NCBI RefSeq assembly: GCF_009766065.1
Contig: NZ_LMUE01000012.1
Span: 1-64,000, forward strand
DNA from: Dyella sp. S184
Lineage (GTDB): Bacteria; Pseudomonadota; Gammaproteobacteria; Xanthomonadales; Rhodanobacteraceae
Reading direction: 5' to 3'
DNA length: 64,000 bases
Shown here: piece by piece, positions 24,388 through 35,364 of the stretch
Numbering within the stretch: position 1 is the first letter of the stretch
Layout: each line of letters starts with the position of its first letter
Notes under the pieces: model-generated
What the model was told of the DNA's origin: nothing
Database searches by the model: none
Seen by the model: the letters and a program-made list of their open reading frames with translations, nothing else
Made by a program: the position numbers and the translations under genes

Positions 24388-24463
24388 TGGTGGGCCCACC
24401 AGGACTCGAACCTGGAACCAAAGGATTATGAGTCCTCTGCTCTAACCATTGAGCTATAGGCCC
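24388..24463 (-). tRNA. tRNA with anticodon CAU (probably tRNA-Ile2, else elongator tRNA-Met)
   Basis: A full 76-nt cloverleaf with encoded CCA is present. The acceptor stem is GGGCCTA with TGGGCCC (one G-U). The D arm is GCTC...GAGC with an 8-base loop, the anticodon loop CTCATAA, the variable loop TGGTT, and the T arm CCAGG-TTCGAGT-CCTGG. The short D loop resembles the E. coli ileX-type tRNA-Ile2, whose C34 is modified to lysidine to read AUA. An elongator Met identity cannot be excluded by eye. Its 3' end faces the integrase gene and is the likely attachment site. Confidence 0.9.
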
Positions 24464-24548
24464 GCGCAAGAGCGGAAGTTTACCGTAGACCTTGTGTGCG
24501 ATGGCACCGTTGTACTCGGTCAGTTCTTCCAGGCCTTACTCCCGAAAC

Positions 24549-24578
24549 GAAACAGCCCCGCGTTGGCGGGGCTGTTTC
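24549..24578 (-). terminator. Intrinsic terminator of rpoD
   Basis: A perfect 13-bp GC-rich stem (24549-24561 with 24566-24578) encloses a GTTG loop. It lies 24 bases past the rpoD stop on the minus strand, and a TTTC-type run follows in that direction. Confidence 0.8.
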
Positions 24579-24601
24579 AGTCTTGCAGGTTGCAACGGCT
24601 A

Positions 24602-26485
<1,884 letters not shown>

Positions 26486-26657
26486 TAATTAACCGACCGC
26501 CGCGGGGTTCAAGAACCGGACATTATAGCGATGTGCTGCTTTTTTGACCAGTTTCAAGTGAGAAAAATTTTCAGCAAGGTACGCAAAAATCGCGCCAAAT
26601 TGCGGCCTTGCAATGCTTTTGCAGGCTGCGGGCCACTTGTGGCCTGTCTGTATCCGT

Positions 26658-27098
26658 TCAGCCGGTGTCGAGCCAGAAAGTTACCGGGCCGTCGTTCACC
26701 AGCTGGATCTTCATATGGGCACCGAAGCGCCCGGTTTCCACCCCTGGATGCGACGCGCGTGCAAGTTCCAGCAGCCGCTCGAACCAGCGTCGGCCGTGCT
26801 CCGGCGGTGCGGCGCTGGTAAAACTGGGACGCATGCCCGAACGGGTATCGGCAGCCAGGGTGAACTGGCTGACCAGCAGCAGGCCGCCGCCGGTGTCGGT
26901 CAGCGAGCGGTTCATCTTGCCGTGGTCATCGGCGAACACGCGATAGCCGAGCAGACGTTCCAGCATGCGCTTCGCCTGCGCCTCGCCATCGTCGGGTTGC
27001 ACGGCCACCAGCGCCAGCAGGCCAGGGCCGATCGCACCGACGGTTTCCTCGTCGACATCGACACGGGCGGAAAGGACGCGCTGGATCAGGGCAATCAT
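26658..27098 (-). CDS. dtd: D-aminoacyl-tRNA deacylase Dtd
   Basis: The protein is 146 residues, the standard length. It begins [21 protein letters not shown]. It carries the catalytic SQFTL segment ([13 protein letters not shown]) and the C-terminal [11 protein letters not shown] (NxGPxT motif). Dtd hydrolyses D-amino acids and glycine mischarged on tRNA. It is separated from rpoD by about 170 bases, so it may not be co-transcribed with it. Confidence 0.96.
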   Translation of the reverse strand: MIALIQRVLSARVDVDEETVGAIGPGLLALVAVQPDDGEAQAKRMLERLLGYRVFADDHGKMNRSLTDTGGGLLLVSQFTLAADTRSGMRPSFTSAAPPEHGRRWFERLLELARASHPGVETGRFGAHMKIQLVNDGPVTFWLDTG

Positions 27099-27210
27099 GG
27101 CGACAGAGTAAGGATCACGTGGCTAGCTTACGGTGCTGCCGGGGGCGGTGAAAGATGCCAGATCGGTTCGGTGATCCCGGCGTGGCTGTCCGCTCCCGTA
27201 AACTGCGCGG

Positions 27211-28107
27211 ATGCGTCCCGACATCTATCTCCTCTATCTGCTGTTGCGCCTGCTCGCGCTGCTGCCCATGCGTGTGTTGCACAGTATCGGCGGCGGCGTG
27301 GGCCGGTTGCTGCTGTGGCGGCATGGCCGCATGGTGCAGAACACCGCGGTGAACCTGCGTATCGCGCGGCCATCGCTGGATGATGCTGCGCAGATGGCGT
27401 TGTTGCGCGAGGTGATGATCGAGAGCGGCAAGTCGGTCAGCGAGATCGTCAAGGTCTGGGGCGCGGGTGCCGAGCCTGCGCTGGCGCTGGTGCGCGAGGT
27501 GCGTGGCGAGGCGTTGCTGGATGCCGCGCTGGACGCCGGCAAGGGCGTGATCATCGCGGCGCCACACTTGGGCTGCTGGGAATTGCTGAATTACTGGCTG
27601 TGCCGCAAGACCCCGATGGCGATCCTGTATCGGCCACCGCGGATCGCCGCGGTCGAGCAGCTGCTGCGCAAGGTGCGCGGCGCGCTCGCACCGGAGCAGG
27701 TGCGTGCCGATGGCGCTGGCGTGCGCACCTTGTACAAGCGGCTGGCGGCCGGTGGCACGGTCGGCATCCTGCCGGACCAGAAGCCGCGCGCTGGCGAGGG
27801 CGAGTTCGCACGCTTCTTCGGCCGCGAGGCGCTGACCATGGTGTTGCTGCCGCGGCTGGCCGCGCGCACCGGTGCGACCGTGCTATTCGCGTTTGCCGAG
27901 CGTTTGCCGCACGGAGCAGGCTATCGCATCCAGATACTGCCGGCGCCGGAGCGGCTGGCCGATGCCGATCCAGGCATCGCCTGCACTGCACTGAACCAGG
28001 GCGTGCAGGACTGCGTCGAGTTGGCCTTTGCGCAATACCAATGGCAATACAAGCGCTATTCGGCCGATGGCCTGATCAGCCCGTACGACAGAGAGCAAGA
28101 AGAGTAG
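27211..28107 (+). CDS. Lipid A biosynthesis-type (LpxL/HtrB family) acyltransferase
   Basis: The protein is 298 residues. It has an N-terminal membrane anchor (YLLYLLLRLLALLPMRVL), the family catalytic HxxxxE box (APHLGCWELLNYW), then ILYRPPR and GILPDQKPRAGEG, and a C-terminal YQWQYKRYS that is characteristic of LpxL-like enzymes. It transfers an acyl chain to lipid A at the inner membrane. Which acyl position and chain length cannot be read from sequence. It is monocistronic, divergent from dtd. Confidence 0.88.
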   Translation: MRPDIYLLYLLLRLLALLPMRVLHSIGGGVGRLLLWRHGRMVQNTAVNLRIARPSLDDAAQMALLREVMIESGKSVSEIVKVWGAGAEPALALVREVRGEALLDAALDAGKGVIIAAPHLGCWELLNYWLCRKTPMAILYRPPRIAAVEQLLRKVRGALAPEQVRADGAGVRTLYKRLAAGGTVGILPDQKPRAGEGEFARFFGREALTMVLLPRLAARTGATVLFAFAERLPHGAGYRIQILPAPERLADADPGIACTALNQGVQDCVELAFAQYQWQYKRYSADGLISPYDREQEE

Positions 28108-28114
28108 GTACGCC

Positions 28115-28441
28115 CTACGGCCGTTCTTTTTCCAGCCTGCGCAGGAACACGGTCATTTCCTTTTCCGCCTGCTTGTCGCCGCGTTGCGCCGCCGCAGCGA
28201 TACCGCTGCGCCACGCCTCGGTGGCAGCCTGCGTCTGACCAGCTGTCAGGTAGGCTTTGCCGAGCAGCTTCCATGCCGCCGAATAGGTGGGATCGAATGC
28301 TACTGCGCGCTGAAACTCATCGATGGCTTCGGCGGCCGCGCCCATACCCAGCAGCACACTGCCCAGCGAAAAGCGCAGCAGCGCGCCGTCGCGCGGACCG
28401 CCGCACTGCAGGCGCAGGCTGCTGATCAGTGCCGCATTCAT
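28115..28441 (-). CDS. Tetratricopeptide repeat protein
   Basis: The protein is 108 residues. Roughly two TPR units are visible (LRFSLGSVLLGMGAAAEAIDEFQRAVAFDPTYSAAWKLLGKAYLTAGQTQAATEAWRSGI). There is no signal peptide, so it is a cytoplasmic scaffold-type protein. Its start overlaps the end of the upstream GT39 gene by ATGA, so the two are translationally coupled. The partner is unknown. Confidence 0.8.
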   Translation of the reverse strand: MNAALISSLRLQCGGPRDGALLRFSLGSVLLGMGAAAEAIDEFQRAVAFDPTYSAAWKLLGKAYLTAGQTQAATEAWRSGIAAAAQRGDKQAEKEMTVFLRRLEKERP

Positions 28442-30165
28442 GGCTGCGCGTGATAGCCCCTGTCATCGACGGGGTAGACCTGCGTCGGCTGGGCCGGCTC
28501 TGGCGGGGTAAGGCCGGCGCGCAGGTCGGCCAGCGAGGCGGCAGGCCAGACCACCAGCCACGACGAACGGAACGGCTGCACCAGCAGGGCATAGCGCAGA
28601 TCGTTGGCCTCGAGCTTGCCCGGGTGTGCCACGATCAGGCCATCCGGATGGGCATGGGCAAAATCCTGCACGGCCTGATCGCCGAACAGTTCGGCGATCG
28701 GTTGGGTCAGCCGCCCTTCGAAATGGAACTCGCCTTCGTAATTGCCCAGGTAGCCGATCGGGCGCTGCGCTTGTTCTGCCTCGCTAAGCAAATGAGCGGT
28801 CGGGCTCAAGTCCCAACGCGGCCACAGGGTCAGGGTGAACAAGGCATTGAGGGCGAGCGTGCCGACCAGTCCGGCCACCGCCAGTCGGCGCAATTCGCCA
28901 CGGCCGCGCAGCAACAGCAAGGCACCGAGTACCAGGAACACGACGGCGAAGTAACGACTGTACGGTGCAGCGGCATCCGGCCATTCGCCATGCACATAAT
29001 TGCCGGCCACCAGCAGTGGCAGCGCGAACAGCAGCAGCGCAAAAACGATGCCGCCCACACCCAGCGGCCAAGTGCCGAACCAGGTATTGTCCGCGAGTGC
29101 CGGGCGCCGCTCGCGCAGCACTGCAATCGCGCCGGCCATCAGCAGCACGGCACCACCGAATTCCGGCAGCGGGTAATACAGCTGCTTGCCGGTGATCAGC
29201 GAGAACACGATGAAGCTGGGCAGCAACCAGCACAACGCAAAGCGCAGGCCGGGCTCGAGCGGCTTGCGCAGGCTGGCCAGGGCTAGCCAGACCCGTGGCC
29301 AGCCACTGAACGGAAACAGCAGCAACGGCAGCCACAGCAGATAGAACCAGAAGGGCTCGGCATGGTTCTGCAGGTTCTTTGCCTGCGCCAGACCGTTGAC
29401 CACACGACCGGCGGTCTGGGTGAAAAACAGTTTCTGCCGGTAAGCCTCGCCACCGGAGAAGCCGGCCGGCAGCGCCCATGCCAGCAGCATTGCGCCGCCG
29501 AGCAGGAGCGCCAGCGCGCCGCGGCCGTACCAGCGTGCCCGATGCTGGCGGGCCCAGTCGTTCCACAGCGGCCCGAGCAGCCACGGAAATAGGACATGCA
29601 GCAGCATCACCGGACCCTTGGTCAGCAGGCCCAGGCCGATGCACAGGCCGAACAGCCACCAGCGCGGTTCGGCACGCCGCATCTTCGGGGTCAGGCACAG
29701 CAAGGCGGCCAGCGTCCACACCGCCAGCAGCACGTCGTACATGATCTGCAGGCCAAACAGGAACGCATAACCCAGTGCCAACAGCATCCATGGTGCCGCC
29801 TTGGCCATCCATGGCCGGCTCGGGAACAGTCGCCGCGCCAGCATCGAGATCAGCACCAGCTGCATGCCGCCGATCAGCACTTCGAGTACACGCGGCCAGA
29901 CGTCATTGACACCGAACACGAACCAGCCGGCATGGATCAGCCAGAACAGCAGCGGCGCCTTCTCGCTGTACGGCTCGCCGTTGATATGCGGCACCAGCCA
30001 GTGGCCGTGCGTCCACATCTCCCACGCCACCGCCAGCGTGCGGGTCGAGTACAGTGGCATCGGTCCGTGCGAGAAGATCGCCAGCAGGGCGACCAGCGCC
30101 CACAGCGGCAGCCATGGCCATGCGGCCCGCAGGTGTTCGGAACGGCTATAGGCGCTGACTGACAC
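28438..30165 (-). CDS. GT39/ArnT-like membrane glycosyltransferase, atypical first loop
   Basis: The protein is 575 residues with about 11-12 membrane segments. The fold matches the ArnT/PMT superfamily (GEPYSEKAPLLFWLIHAGWFVFGVNDVWPRVLEVLIGG). These enzymes move a sugar from a polyprenyl-phosphate donor onto lipid A or another acceptor in the periplasm. In the first periplasmic loop the usual acidic pair (D-E as in DEPRF of the homologue at 36755-38476) is replaced by GPMPLYSTRTLAVAWEMW. That could change specificity or activity. It is first in an operon with the TPR gene. Confidence 0.85.
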   Translation of the reverse strand: MSVSAYSRSEHLRAAWPWLPLWALVALLAIFSHGPMPLYSTRTLAVAWEMWTHGHWLVPHINGEPYSEKAPLLFWLIHAGWFVFGVNDVWPRVLEVLIGGMQLVLISMLARRLFPSRPWMAKAAPWMLLALGYAFLFGLQIMYDVLLAVWTLAALLCLTPKMRRAEPRWWLFGLCIGLGLLTKGPVMLLHVLFPWLLGPLWNDWARQHRARWYGRGALALLLGGAMLLAWALPAGFSGGEAYRQKLFFTQTAGRVVNGLAQAKNLQNHAEPFWFYLLWLPLLLFPFSGWPRVWLALASLRKPLEPGLRFALCWLLPSFIVFSLITGKQLYYPLPEFGGAVLLMAGAIAVLRERRPALADNTWFGTWPLGVGGIVFALLLFALPLLVAGNYVHGEWPDAAAPYSRYFAVVFLVLGALLLLRGRGELRRLAVAGLVGTLALNALFTLTLWPRWDLSPTAHLLSEAEQAQRPIGYLGNYEGEFHFEGRLTQPIAELFGDQAVQDFAHAHPDGLIVAHPGKLEANDLRYALLVQPFRSSWLVVWPAASLADLRAGLTPPEPAQPTQVYPVDDRGYHAQP

Positions 30166-30244
30166 GTGGCTCGCTCTTGGCGGATTTGAGGGGATTCTAG
30201 CCTGCGTCGGGTACCTGCAAGGCGATGGAGTCAGCGCTGCGTGT

Positions 30245-31276
30245 TCAGGCGGGTCCCCAGTAGCCGATGCGGCGACGGAGCTTTAGCTTGCGCCACAGGT
30301 TCAGCGGCTTGCGCCGGCGGTTGCGGGCGCCGGTGGCGATGAAGGCGTCGATCGCGTCAAGCACGCGTTCGCTGGAGTGGCCGTCGCGATACGGATGAAT
30401 CGCGTCGGCGTAGTCGCGGATCGCCTTGAGCAGTTCCGGCGGCCTAGCCAGCGCTCGTTCGATCGCGGGCTCGAACTGTGCCGGTTCATCGATGTCAATC
30501 AGTTGCGGGCCGGGGCGGCGGTTCTTGAACGTCACCACCGGTTTGCCGGTGAGCAGGAACTCGTTGAGCGCGGACGAGGTGTCCGAGCACATCATGTCCA
30601 CCTGTGGGAACAGTTCGAGGATGTTGTCGTTCTCGGCGAAGCTCAGGTATTCGTTCTGCAGCGCCTTGAACTTCGCCGTGGTCTCCGGATTCATCTTCGG
30701 GTGGAAGGTGACGATCCAGCGCCAGCGACCATCACGCGACAACCGTTTCACCTCCTCGTACAGCGTCTCGGCCGCACTCCACGAAGGTGAGAACGTCGAG
30801 TGATAGAGGATCACCGGCGGCTTGCGCACTTCCGGCAGCGGGCCGGTGATTTCCTGCATGAAGGGATCGAGCTTGGGAAAGCCGGTCTCGGTCACCGTGA
30901 AGTGGCCGACGTGGTCCGCGATTTCCTTGAACTTGGCGGTGTCGCGCGGCCCGGTCGTGCAGTACAGGTCGAAGAAGCCGCGGACGTAGATATGCCGCGG
31001 CTTGCCGGCGTCGAAGCCGTGGAACGTCTCCACCTTCACACCGGGGAAGAAATGCGGCACCGCATTGCTGGAGGTGATCACGGCGATCGGTTTCCAGCGG
31101 CGCACTTCGTCCACCGTGAGCAGGCGTTCATCCGCGACCAGATCCTCCGCGCCGGGGCCATCGAAGAACCATGCGGCCTCATCGCCGCGGACGCGGATCG
31201 CCTCCTGCAGCGGGCGCAGGATCGCCAGCGCGTAGCGCTCCGATCCGTACAGTAAATAATGTTTTTTGCTGCTCAT
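30245..31276 (-). CDS. CDP-glycerol glycerophosphotransferase-like protein
   Basis: The protein is 343 residues from ATG 31276, which overlaps the stop of the upstream glycosyltransferase. Its GT-B-like C-terminal half carries the motif of the Glyphos_transf family, MMCSDTSSALNEFLLTGKPVVTFKNRR, plus a conserved HPKMNPET. Members add glycerol-phosphate or related alditol-phosphates to surface polymers. Coupling to a WaaE-like transferase suggests decoration of the LPS core or O-chain; the substrate is inferred. Confidence 0.75.
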   Translation of the reverse strand: MSSKKHYLLYGSERYALAILRPLQEAIRVRGDEAAWFFDGPGAEDLVADERLLTVDEVRRWKPIAVITSSNAVPHFFPGVKVETFHGFDAGKPRHIYVRGFFDLYCTTGPRDTAKFKEIADHVGHFTVTETGFPKLDPFMQEITGPLPEVRKPPVILYHSTFSPSWSAAETLYEEVKRLSRDGRWRWIVTFHPKMNPETTAKFKALQNEYLSFAENDNILELFPQVDMMCSDTSSALNEFLLTGKPVVTFKNRRPGPQLIDIDEPAQFEPAIERALARPPELLKAIRDYADAIHPYRDGHSSERVLDAIDAFIATGARNRRRKPLNLWRKLKLRRRIGYWGPA

Positions 31277-32091
31277 CAGCGATCGATGCCATGCTGGGTG
31301 AGGATGTGCGCCGCTTGCGCCACCGACTCCGGGTTGTTGACCATTTCGTAGTAGCGCATGCGTTTGTACAGCGCATAGTTGGCCGCGGTCTGCGCGATCA
31401 TGAAGCCGCGCCAGCCGTCGAGAAAGGCGAGCCTGAACAGATAGTCCTTGAGGAAGGCCAGCACAAACACGAACGGCGCCTGCCACATCCGCACCGGCTT
31501 GCCCTTGTCCAGCCAGTCGCGGCATTTCAGTTCGGCGTAGCGCAGCACCTTCAGCTGCTTGTGCGGCAGGGTCGGGTTGTTGACGTGGTTGAACGGTGCA
31601 CGCAGCGTCGGTGCGGCGCCGTCGAAGCGTAGCGATTCGTGCACTCTTGCATCGCTCCAGCGCGCGCGGCTGCGGTGGTAAAGCCGCGCCATGCGCTCGC
31701 CGACCGCCGGGCGATACCAGCGCATCGGCCGGCCCATGTAGATCGTGCTGCGGCGCAGCCAGGCGGCCGGTGCGGCGCTTGTCATCAGTTCCGGCAGGCG
31801 CTGCTCGAGTTCCGCGGCGAGTTCCGGTGTGAGGTATTCGTCGGCATCCAGCACCAGGATCCAGTCGTGACGGCACTGCGTGGTGGCGAAATTGCGCTGC
31901 GGACCGAAGCCGAGCCAGTCCTGGTGGACGACGCGCGCGCCGTGCGCCTGTGCGATCGCTACCGTGTCGTCGTCGCTGCCGCTGTCGATCACCAGCTTCT
32001 CGACTGCAAACGGCACGCTGTCCAGACAGCGTGCGATATTGTCGGCCTCGTTGTGGGTGATGATGGCGAGGGTCAGCGGGAAGGTGGACAT
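31276..32091 (-). CDS. WaaE/KdtX-like family 2 glycosyltransferase (LPS core)
   Basis: The protein is 271 residues from ATG 32091 (the longer frame upstream starts in non-coding sequence). It has a GT-A fold with LAIITHNEADNIARCLDSV at the N-terminus, the DxD-region VLDADEYLTPELAAEL, and RRSTIYMGRPMRWYRP, as in lipopolysaccharide core beta-glucosyltransferases. A short C-terminal membrane-associated helix is likely. It is translationally coupled to the next gene. Confidence 0.82.
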   Translation of the reverse strand: MSTFPLTLAIITHNEADNIARCLDSVPFAVEKLVIDSGSDDDTVAIAQAHGARVVHQDWLGFGPQRNFATTQCRHDWILVLDADEYLTPELAAELEQRLPELMTSAAPAAWLRRSTIYMGRPMRWYRPAVGERMARLYHRSRARWSDARVHESLRFDGAAPTLRAPFNHVNNPTLPHKQLKVLRYAELKCRDWLDKGKPVRMWQAPFVFVLAFLKDYLFRLAFLDGWRGFMIAQTAANYALYKRMRYYEMVNNPESVAQAAHILTQHGIDR

Positions 32092-32286
32092 GCAACGGAT
32101 TCTAGCCGATCCCCTCGGATGCCTGGTCGCGATGGTTGCCCATAGGTGACAGGGATGGGTCGCTGTCCGCAACGGCTGACATATCCTTTGAGTTCGATAT
32201 GATGGGCGGATGGCACGAGCTGCTGGCAACTAGTGTTGGGGACACGTTGTCTCATCAGGCAGTAGTCACCTCCGGAGTGGGCGCGA

Positions 32287-33300
32287 ATGAGCGACAACGT
32301 GAGCGAAGGCCTCCTGGCAGAGCCGCCCTTTTCGAAAGAGGCTGCGGTTGATCCAGCGACTGCCAGCCACGACCGCGGCGCGGGGGGGCAGGCAACCACG
32401 TTCGCGGTGGTCATCACCAGCTACAACTATCGCGATTTCGTGCTGGAAGCCGTGGAAAGTGCGCTGGCGCAGAGCCGCAAGGCGGTGCAGGTCATCGTGG
32501 TCGACGACGGTTCCACCGATGGGTCGGATGCTTTGCTGCGCGAACATTATGCTGCCGACGAACGGGTCACCCTGATCAGCGGAGTCAACGGTGGCCAGCT
32601 CAGTGCGTTCCAGCGTGGAGTGAACGCGGCGCGGGCGGAGGTCATCTGCTTCCTCGATTCGGATGATCGCTGGGAGCCGGCGTATCTGGCCCATCTCGGC
32701 GCGTTGTACGACACGCGGGCGGATATTGACTTTGTGTTTTCCGATCTGCAGTTGTTCGACCAGCAGGATCGGGTGATGAAATTTCACGACCACGCGGTCG
32801 ACCTCGGCTACACCGCAATCAGCACCTATGTGCTGACGCAGTGGTATGGCGCCCCCTCCTCTGCGTTGTCGATGCGCGCGCGGTGGGCGCGGCAGGCACT
32901 GGATCTTCCAGACTCGTTCCAGCGGACTTGGCGGCTGTCGGCAGACAATTGCCTGGTGTTCGGCTGCAGCGTACTCGGCGCACACAAATACTACCTGCCG
33001 ACCGGTTGCGTCCGTTACCGCATCCACGGCGCGAACGGCTGGTGGTCGAACGAGTCGCCGCGGCTCGAGTACATCAACAAGATGACCTCCAGTGCGCTGA
33101 TCCAGCATTACGCCGCAAGGGTCGGCATGGGTCCCGAGTGCATCGAGTTCAGCAAGCTGGAATTCATGACCAAGCCACGGCCGCCGTGGAAGGAGACCAA
33201 GCGCTATGTCAGGCTGGTGATGATGCGACGGGTATCACCATGGCGAAAATGGGAGCGCGCGGTGAACATTCTCCGGCGCGGCTGGAGGCTGCGTGGCTGA
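32287..33300 (+). CDS. Family 2 glycosyltransferase
   Basis: The protein is 337 residues. The N-terminal GT-A domain has FAVVITSYNYRDFVLEAVES, VIVVDDGSTDGS, and the metal-binding region ICFLDSDDRWEPAYL (DSDD). It acts on surface polysaccharide in the cytoplasm or at the membrane; donor and acceptor are unknown. Its stop overlaps the next gene (start 33293), so the two are a unit that diverges from the 30245-32091 pair. Confidence 0.85.
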   Translation: MSDNVSEGLLAEPPFSKEAAVDPATASHDRGAGGQATTFAVVITSYNYRDFVLEAVESALAQSRKAVQVIVVDDGSTDGSDALLREHYAADERVTLISGVNGGQLSAFQRGVNAARAEVICFLDSDDRWEPAYLAHLGALYDTRADIDFVFSDLQLFDQQDRVMKFHDHAVDLGYTAISTYVLTQWYGAPSSALSMRARWARQALDLPDSFQRTWRLSADNCLVFGCSVLGAHKYYLPTGCVRYRIHGANGWWSNESPRLEYINKMTSSALIQHYAARVGMGPECIEFSKLEFMTKPRPPWKETKRYVRLVMMRRVSPWRKWERAVNILRRGWRLRG

Positions 33301-34189
33301 TACCACGACCATGCGTGAGGTGGGCGCGGTCCCAGCGATGCGTATCAGTGTCGCGGTGATCACCTACAACTGGCCTGCGGCGCTGGAGCTGGTGCTGCGG
33401 GCGCTGGCCGCGCAGACCGAGTTGCCCTACGAGGTGATCGTCACCGACGATGGTTCGCAGCCCGCCACGCGCGAACTGCTTGAGCGCATCGCGCAGGACT
33501 ATCCGGTGCGCCTGGTGCATTTGTGGCAGCCAGACGATGGCGCGCGCATGAGTCGCGCACGCAATCGCGCGATTGCCGCCGCACAGGGCGATTACATTAT
33601 CCTGCTCGACGGAGACATGGTGGCTGAGCGGCACTTCATCGCCGATCACCGGTTGTTTGCACGCCGTGGCTGTTTCGCGCAGGGGTCGCGCGTGTTGACC
33701 AATGAAGATCTGGCCCGGCGCATGCTGGAGCATGGCGTGTTGATGCCGGGCTTTTTCAGCCGTGGCATCGATCGACGGCGTCACACGCTGCACATGCGGG
33801 TAATGGCTTACTGGTATGCCAAGCCCAGCACCAAGCGGCGTGGTATCAAGAGCTGCAATATGGGGTTCTGGCGTGATGACCTGCTGCGCATCAACGGATT
33901 CAACGAGGCGATGACCGGTTGGGGCCGCGAGGATACCGAGTTGGCTGCACGCGCCTTCCACGCTGGCCTGTTCCGGTGCGACCTCCGTTTCAGCGCGCTG
34001 GCGACGCATCTCTACCATCGCACCCGCAAGCATGTCGTTGACAATCCGAACGACTTGATCGTTGACGACACGCGTGCGCGTCAGTTGATCCGTTGCGAAC
34101 ACGGTCTCGACCAGCACCTGGCCGAATTCACAACCGCTCCGGCTGACCTTCGTTCAGTTCAACGCACAGTTCAACGCACCCTGGCCTGA
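33293..34189 (+). CDS. Family 2 glycosyltransferase with galactosyltransferase-type C-terminus
   Basis: The protein is 298 residues from GTG 33293; an ATG at 33311 is an alternative. It has ISVAVITYNWPAALELVLRAL, IVTDDGSQPATRELL, and LLDGDMVAERHFI as the DxD-like site. A C-terminal GFNEAMTGWGREDTELAARAFHAG matches the Glyco_transf_7C region. It is likely a polysaccharide assembly enzyme. The last 19 bases overlap the convergent gene on the other strand. Confidence 0.85.
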   Translation: MADTTTMREVGAVPAMRISVAVITYNWPAALELVLRALAAQTELPYEVIVTDDGSQPATRELLERIAQDYPVRLVHLWQPDDGARMSRARNRAIAAAQGDYIILLDGDMVAERHFIADHRLFARRGCFAQGSRVLTNEDLARRMLEHGVLMPGFFSRGIDRRRHTLHMRVMAYWYAKPSTKRRGIKSCNMGFWRDDLLRINGFNEAMTGWGREDTELAARAFHAGLFRCDLRFSALATHLYHRTRKHVVDNPNDLIVDDTRARQLIRCEHGLDQHLAEFTTAPADLRSVQRTVQRTLA

Positions 34190-35178
34190 GCCGAACCCGG
34201 GCGCTCGGTAAGGCTGCGTGGTTGGCGACTAGGCATATGCGTACTTGTACTTGGCAGAGGCGGCGTCAGAGCGTGGGTCGAAGAGGCATGCATAGCCTGT
34301 GGCTGTGGACTGGGTCGCGTGGTGAGCGCCGATGACACTGCTGAAGATCCCCACGCGACCCACTTGATGAAATGCTTGCGCTGGAGCAACAGGGCGTAGA
34401 CAAGTGCGACAGGCAAAGCAGCCAGCATGATCTTGATGAGGTAGCCCCAGCCCGCGCCATTGCCCAGGTATTTGCAGATGGCCAAGTGGCGGGAGCGTAC
34501 GTAATGAAAGGACCTTATGAAGCTGACTCGCAAGCTCGGTGCGGACGATGCTCCCCCGGCATGCCATGCGTTGGCCGCCGGTTCCAACAGACATTCAAAG
34601 CCTGCCTTTTGCATGCGCAGACACAGGTCATCGTCTTCGTAAAACAGAAAGAAATTCTCATCGAACCCACCGATATGGCGGAACGCTTCCGCTCGCAACA
34701 GCAGGCAGCAGCCATTCAGCCACTGGGCACAGCAGATGGCGTTAGCTACCCGGTATGGTTTTTTCGGTGGAGTTTCGTAGAAGGCGGGACGAAAGCATTT
34801 TTGAGGCTTCTGGTTATCCCGCCAGCTTTGTGGCGCCACGATTCCAGCCGAAGGATAGCGGTGCAGCGCATCCATCAGGGTCAGCAGTCCATCGGGTTTT
34901 ATGTTGCAATCGGGGTTGAGCAATAGGGCAAACGGGGTCTGAACCTGTGCCATTGCTTCATTATTGGCCTTGCCGAACCCACCGTTGTCCGCTCGTTCGA
35001 TGATCCTAGCTTGTGGCATCAGCTTACGCACGGTCGATGTCGTGCCGTCTTTGCTGCCGTTGTCAATCACCAGCACATGGGGAAAAGGCTGCAAAGTGGC
35101 GGCAAGGGACTCGATAAGCGCCTGACTATGGTAGGTGACGCATATGATCGTCACTTGCTCAAAGGGGTTGCGATGCAT
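34171..35178 (-). CDS. Family 2 glycosyltransferase (rhamnosyltransferase-like)
   Basis: The protein is 335 residues. The GT-A domain has VTIICVTYHSQALIESL, VLVIDNGSKDGT, NGGFGKANNEAM, and LLLNPDCNIKPDGLL. FFLFYEDDDLCLRMQKAGFECLLEP is typical of WbbL-like rhamnosyltransferases. A membrane segment near residues 250-270 is followed by an unusual Ser/Thr/Pro/His-rich tail of about 60 residues, without similarity to the core family. The tail lies partly over the convergent neighbour. Confidence 0.85.
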   Translation of the reverse strand: MHRNPFEQVTIICVTYHSQALIESLAATLQPFPHVLVIDNGSKDGTTSTVRKLMPQARIIERADNGGFGKANNEAMAQVQTPFALLLNPDCNIKPDGLLTLMDALHRYPSAGIVAPQSWRDNQKPQKCFRPAFYETPPKKPYRVANAICCAQWLNGCCLLLRAEAFRHIGGFDENFFLFYEDDDLCLRMQKAGFECLLEPAANAWHAGGASSAPSLRVSFIRSFHYVRSRHLAICKYLGNGAGWGYLIKIMLAALPVALVYALLLQRKHFIKWVAWGSSAVSSALTTRPSPQPQAMHASSTHALTPPLPSTSTHMPSRQPRSLTERPGSAQARVR

Positions 35179-35364
35179 TATCGGGGCCTCATTTGGATCT
35201 CTCCTGATTCCCCATGAGTCTCATCCTGACTTGGGTGACTTCCGTATTGGTGCTGGTTTACGACTTTCTTGTGCAGCTTCCGAGCATATGCGTGAAGATG
35301 CAATGATTACGCAGCCATTTATCCGCAATGTATAAGGTCGCCCATGAATGGAACATGTCGGCCA

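Noticed and set aside
30245..32095. One 616-codon minus-strand frame covering two genes
   Set aside because: It joins the real CDP-glycerol-transferase-like gene (start 31276) to an out-of-frame reading of the WaaE-like gene; the MSSKKHY start with the stop/start overlap is the real one.
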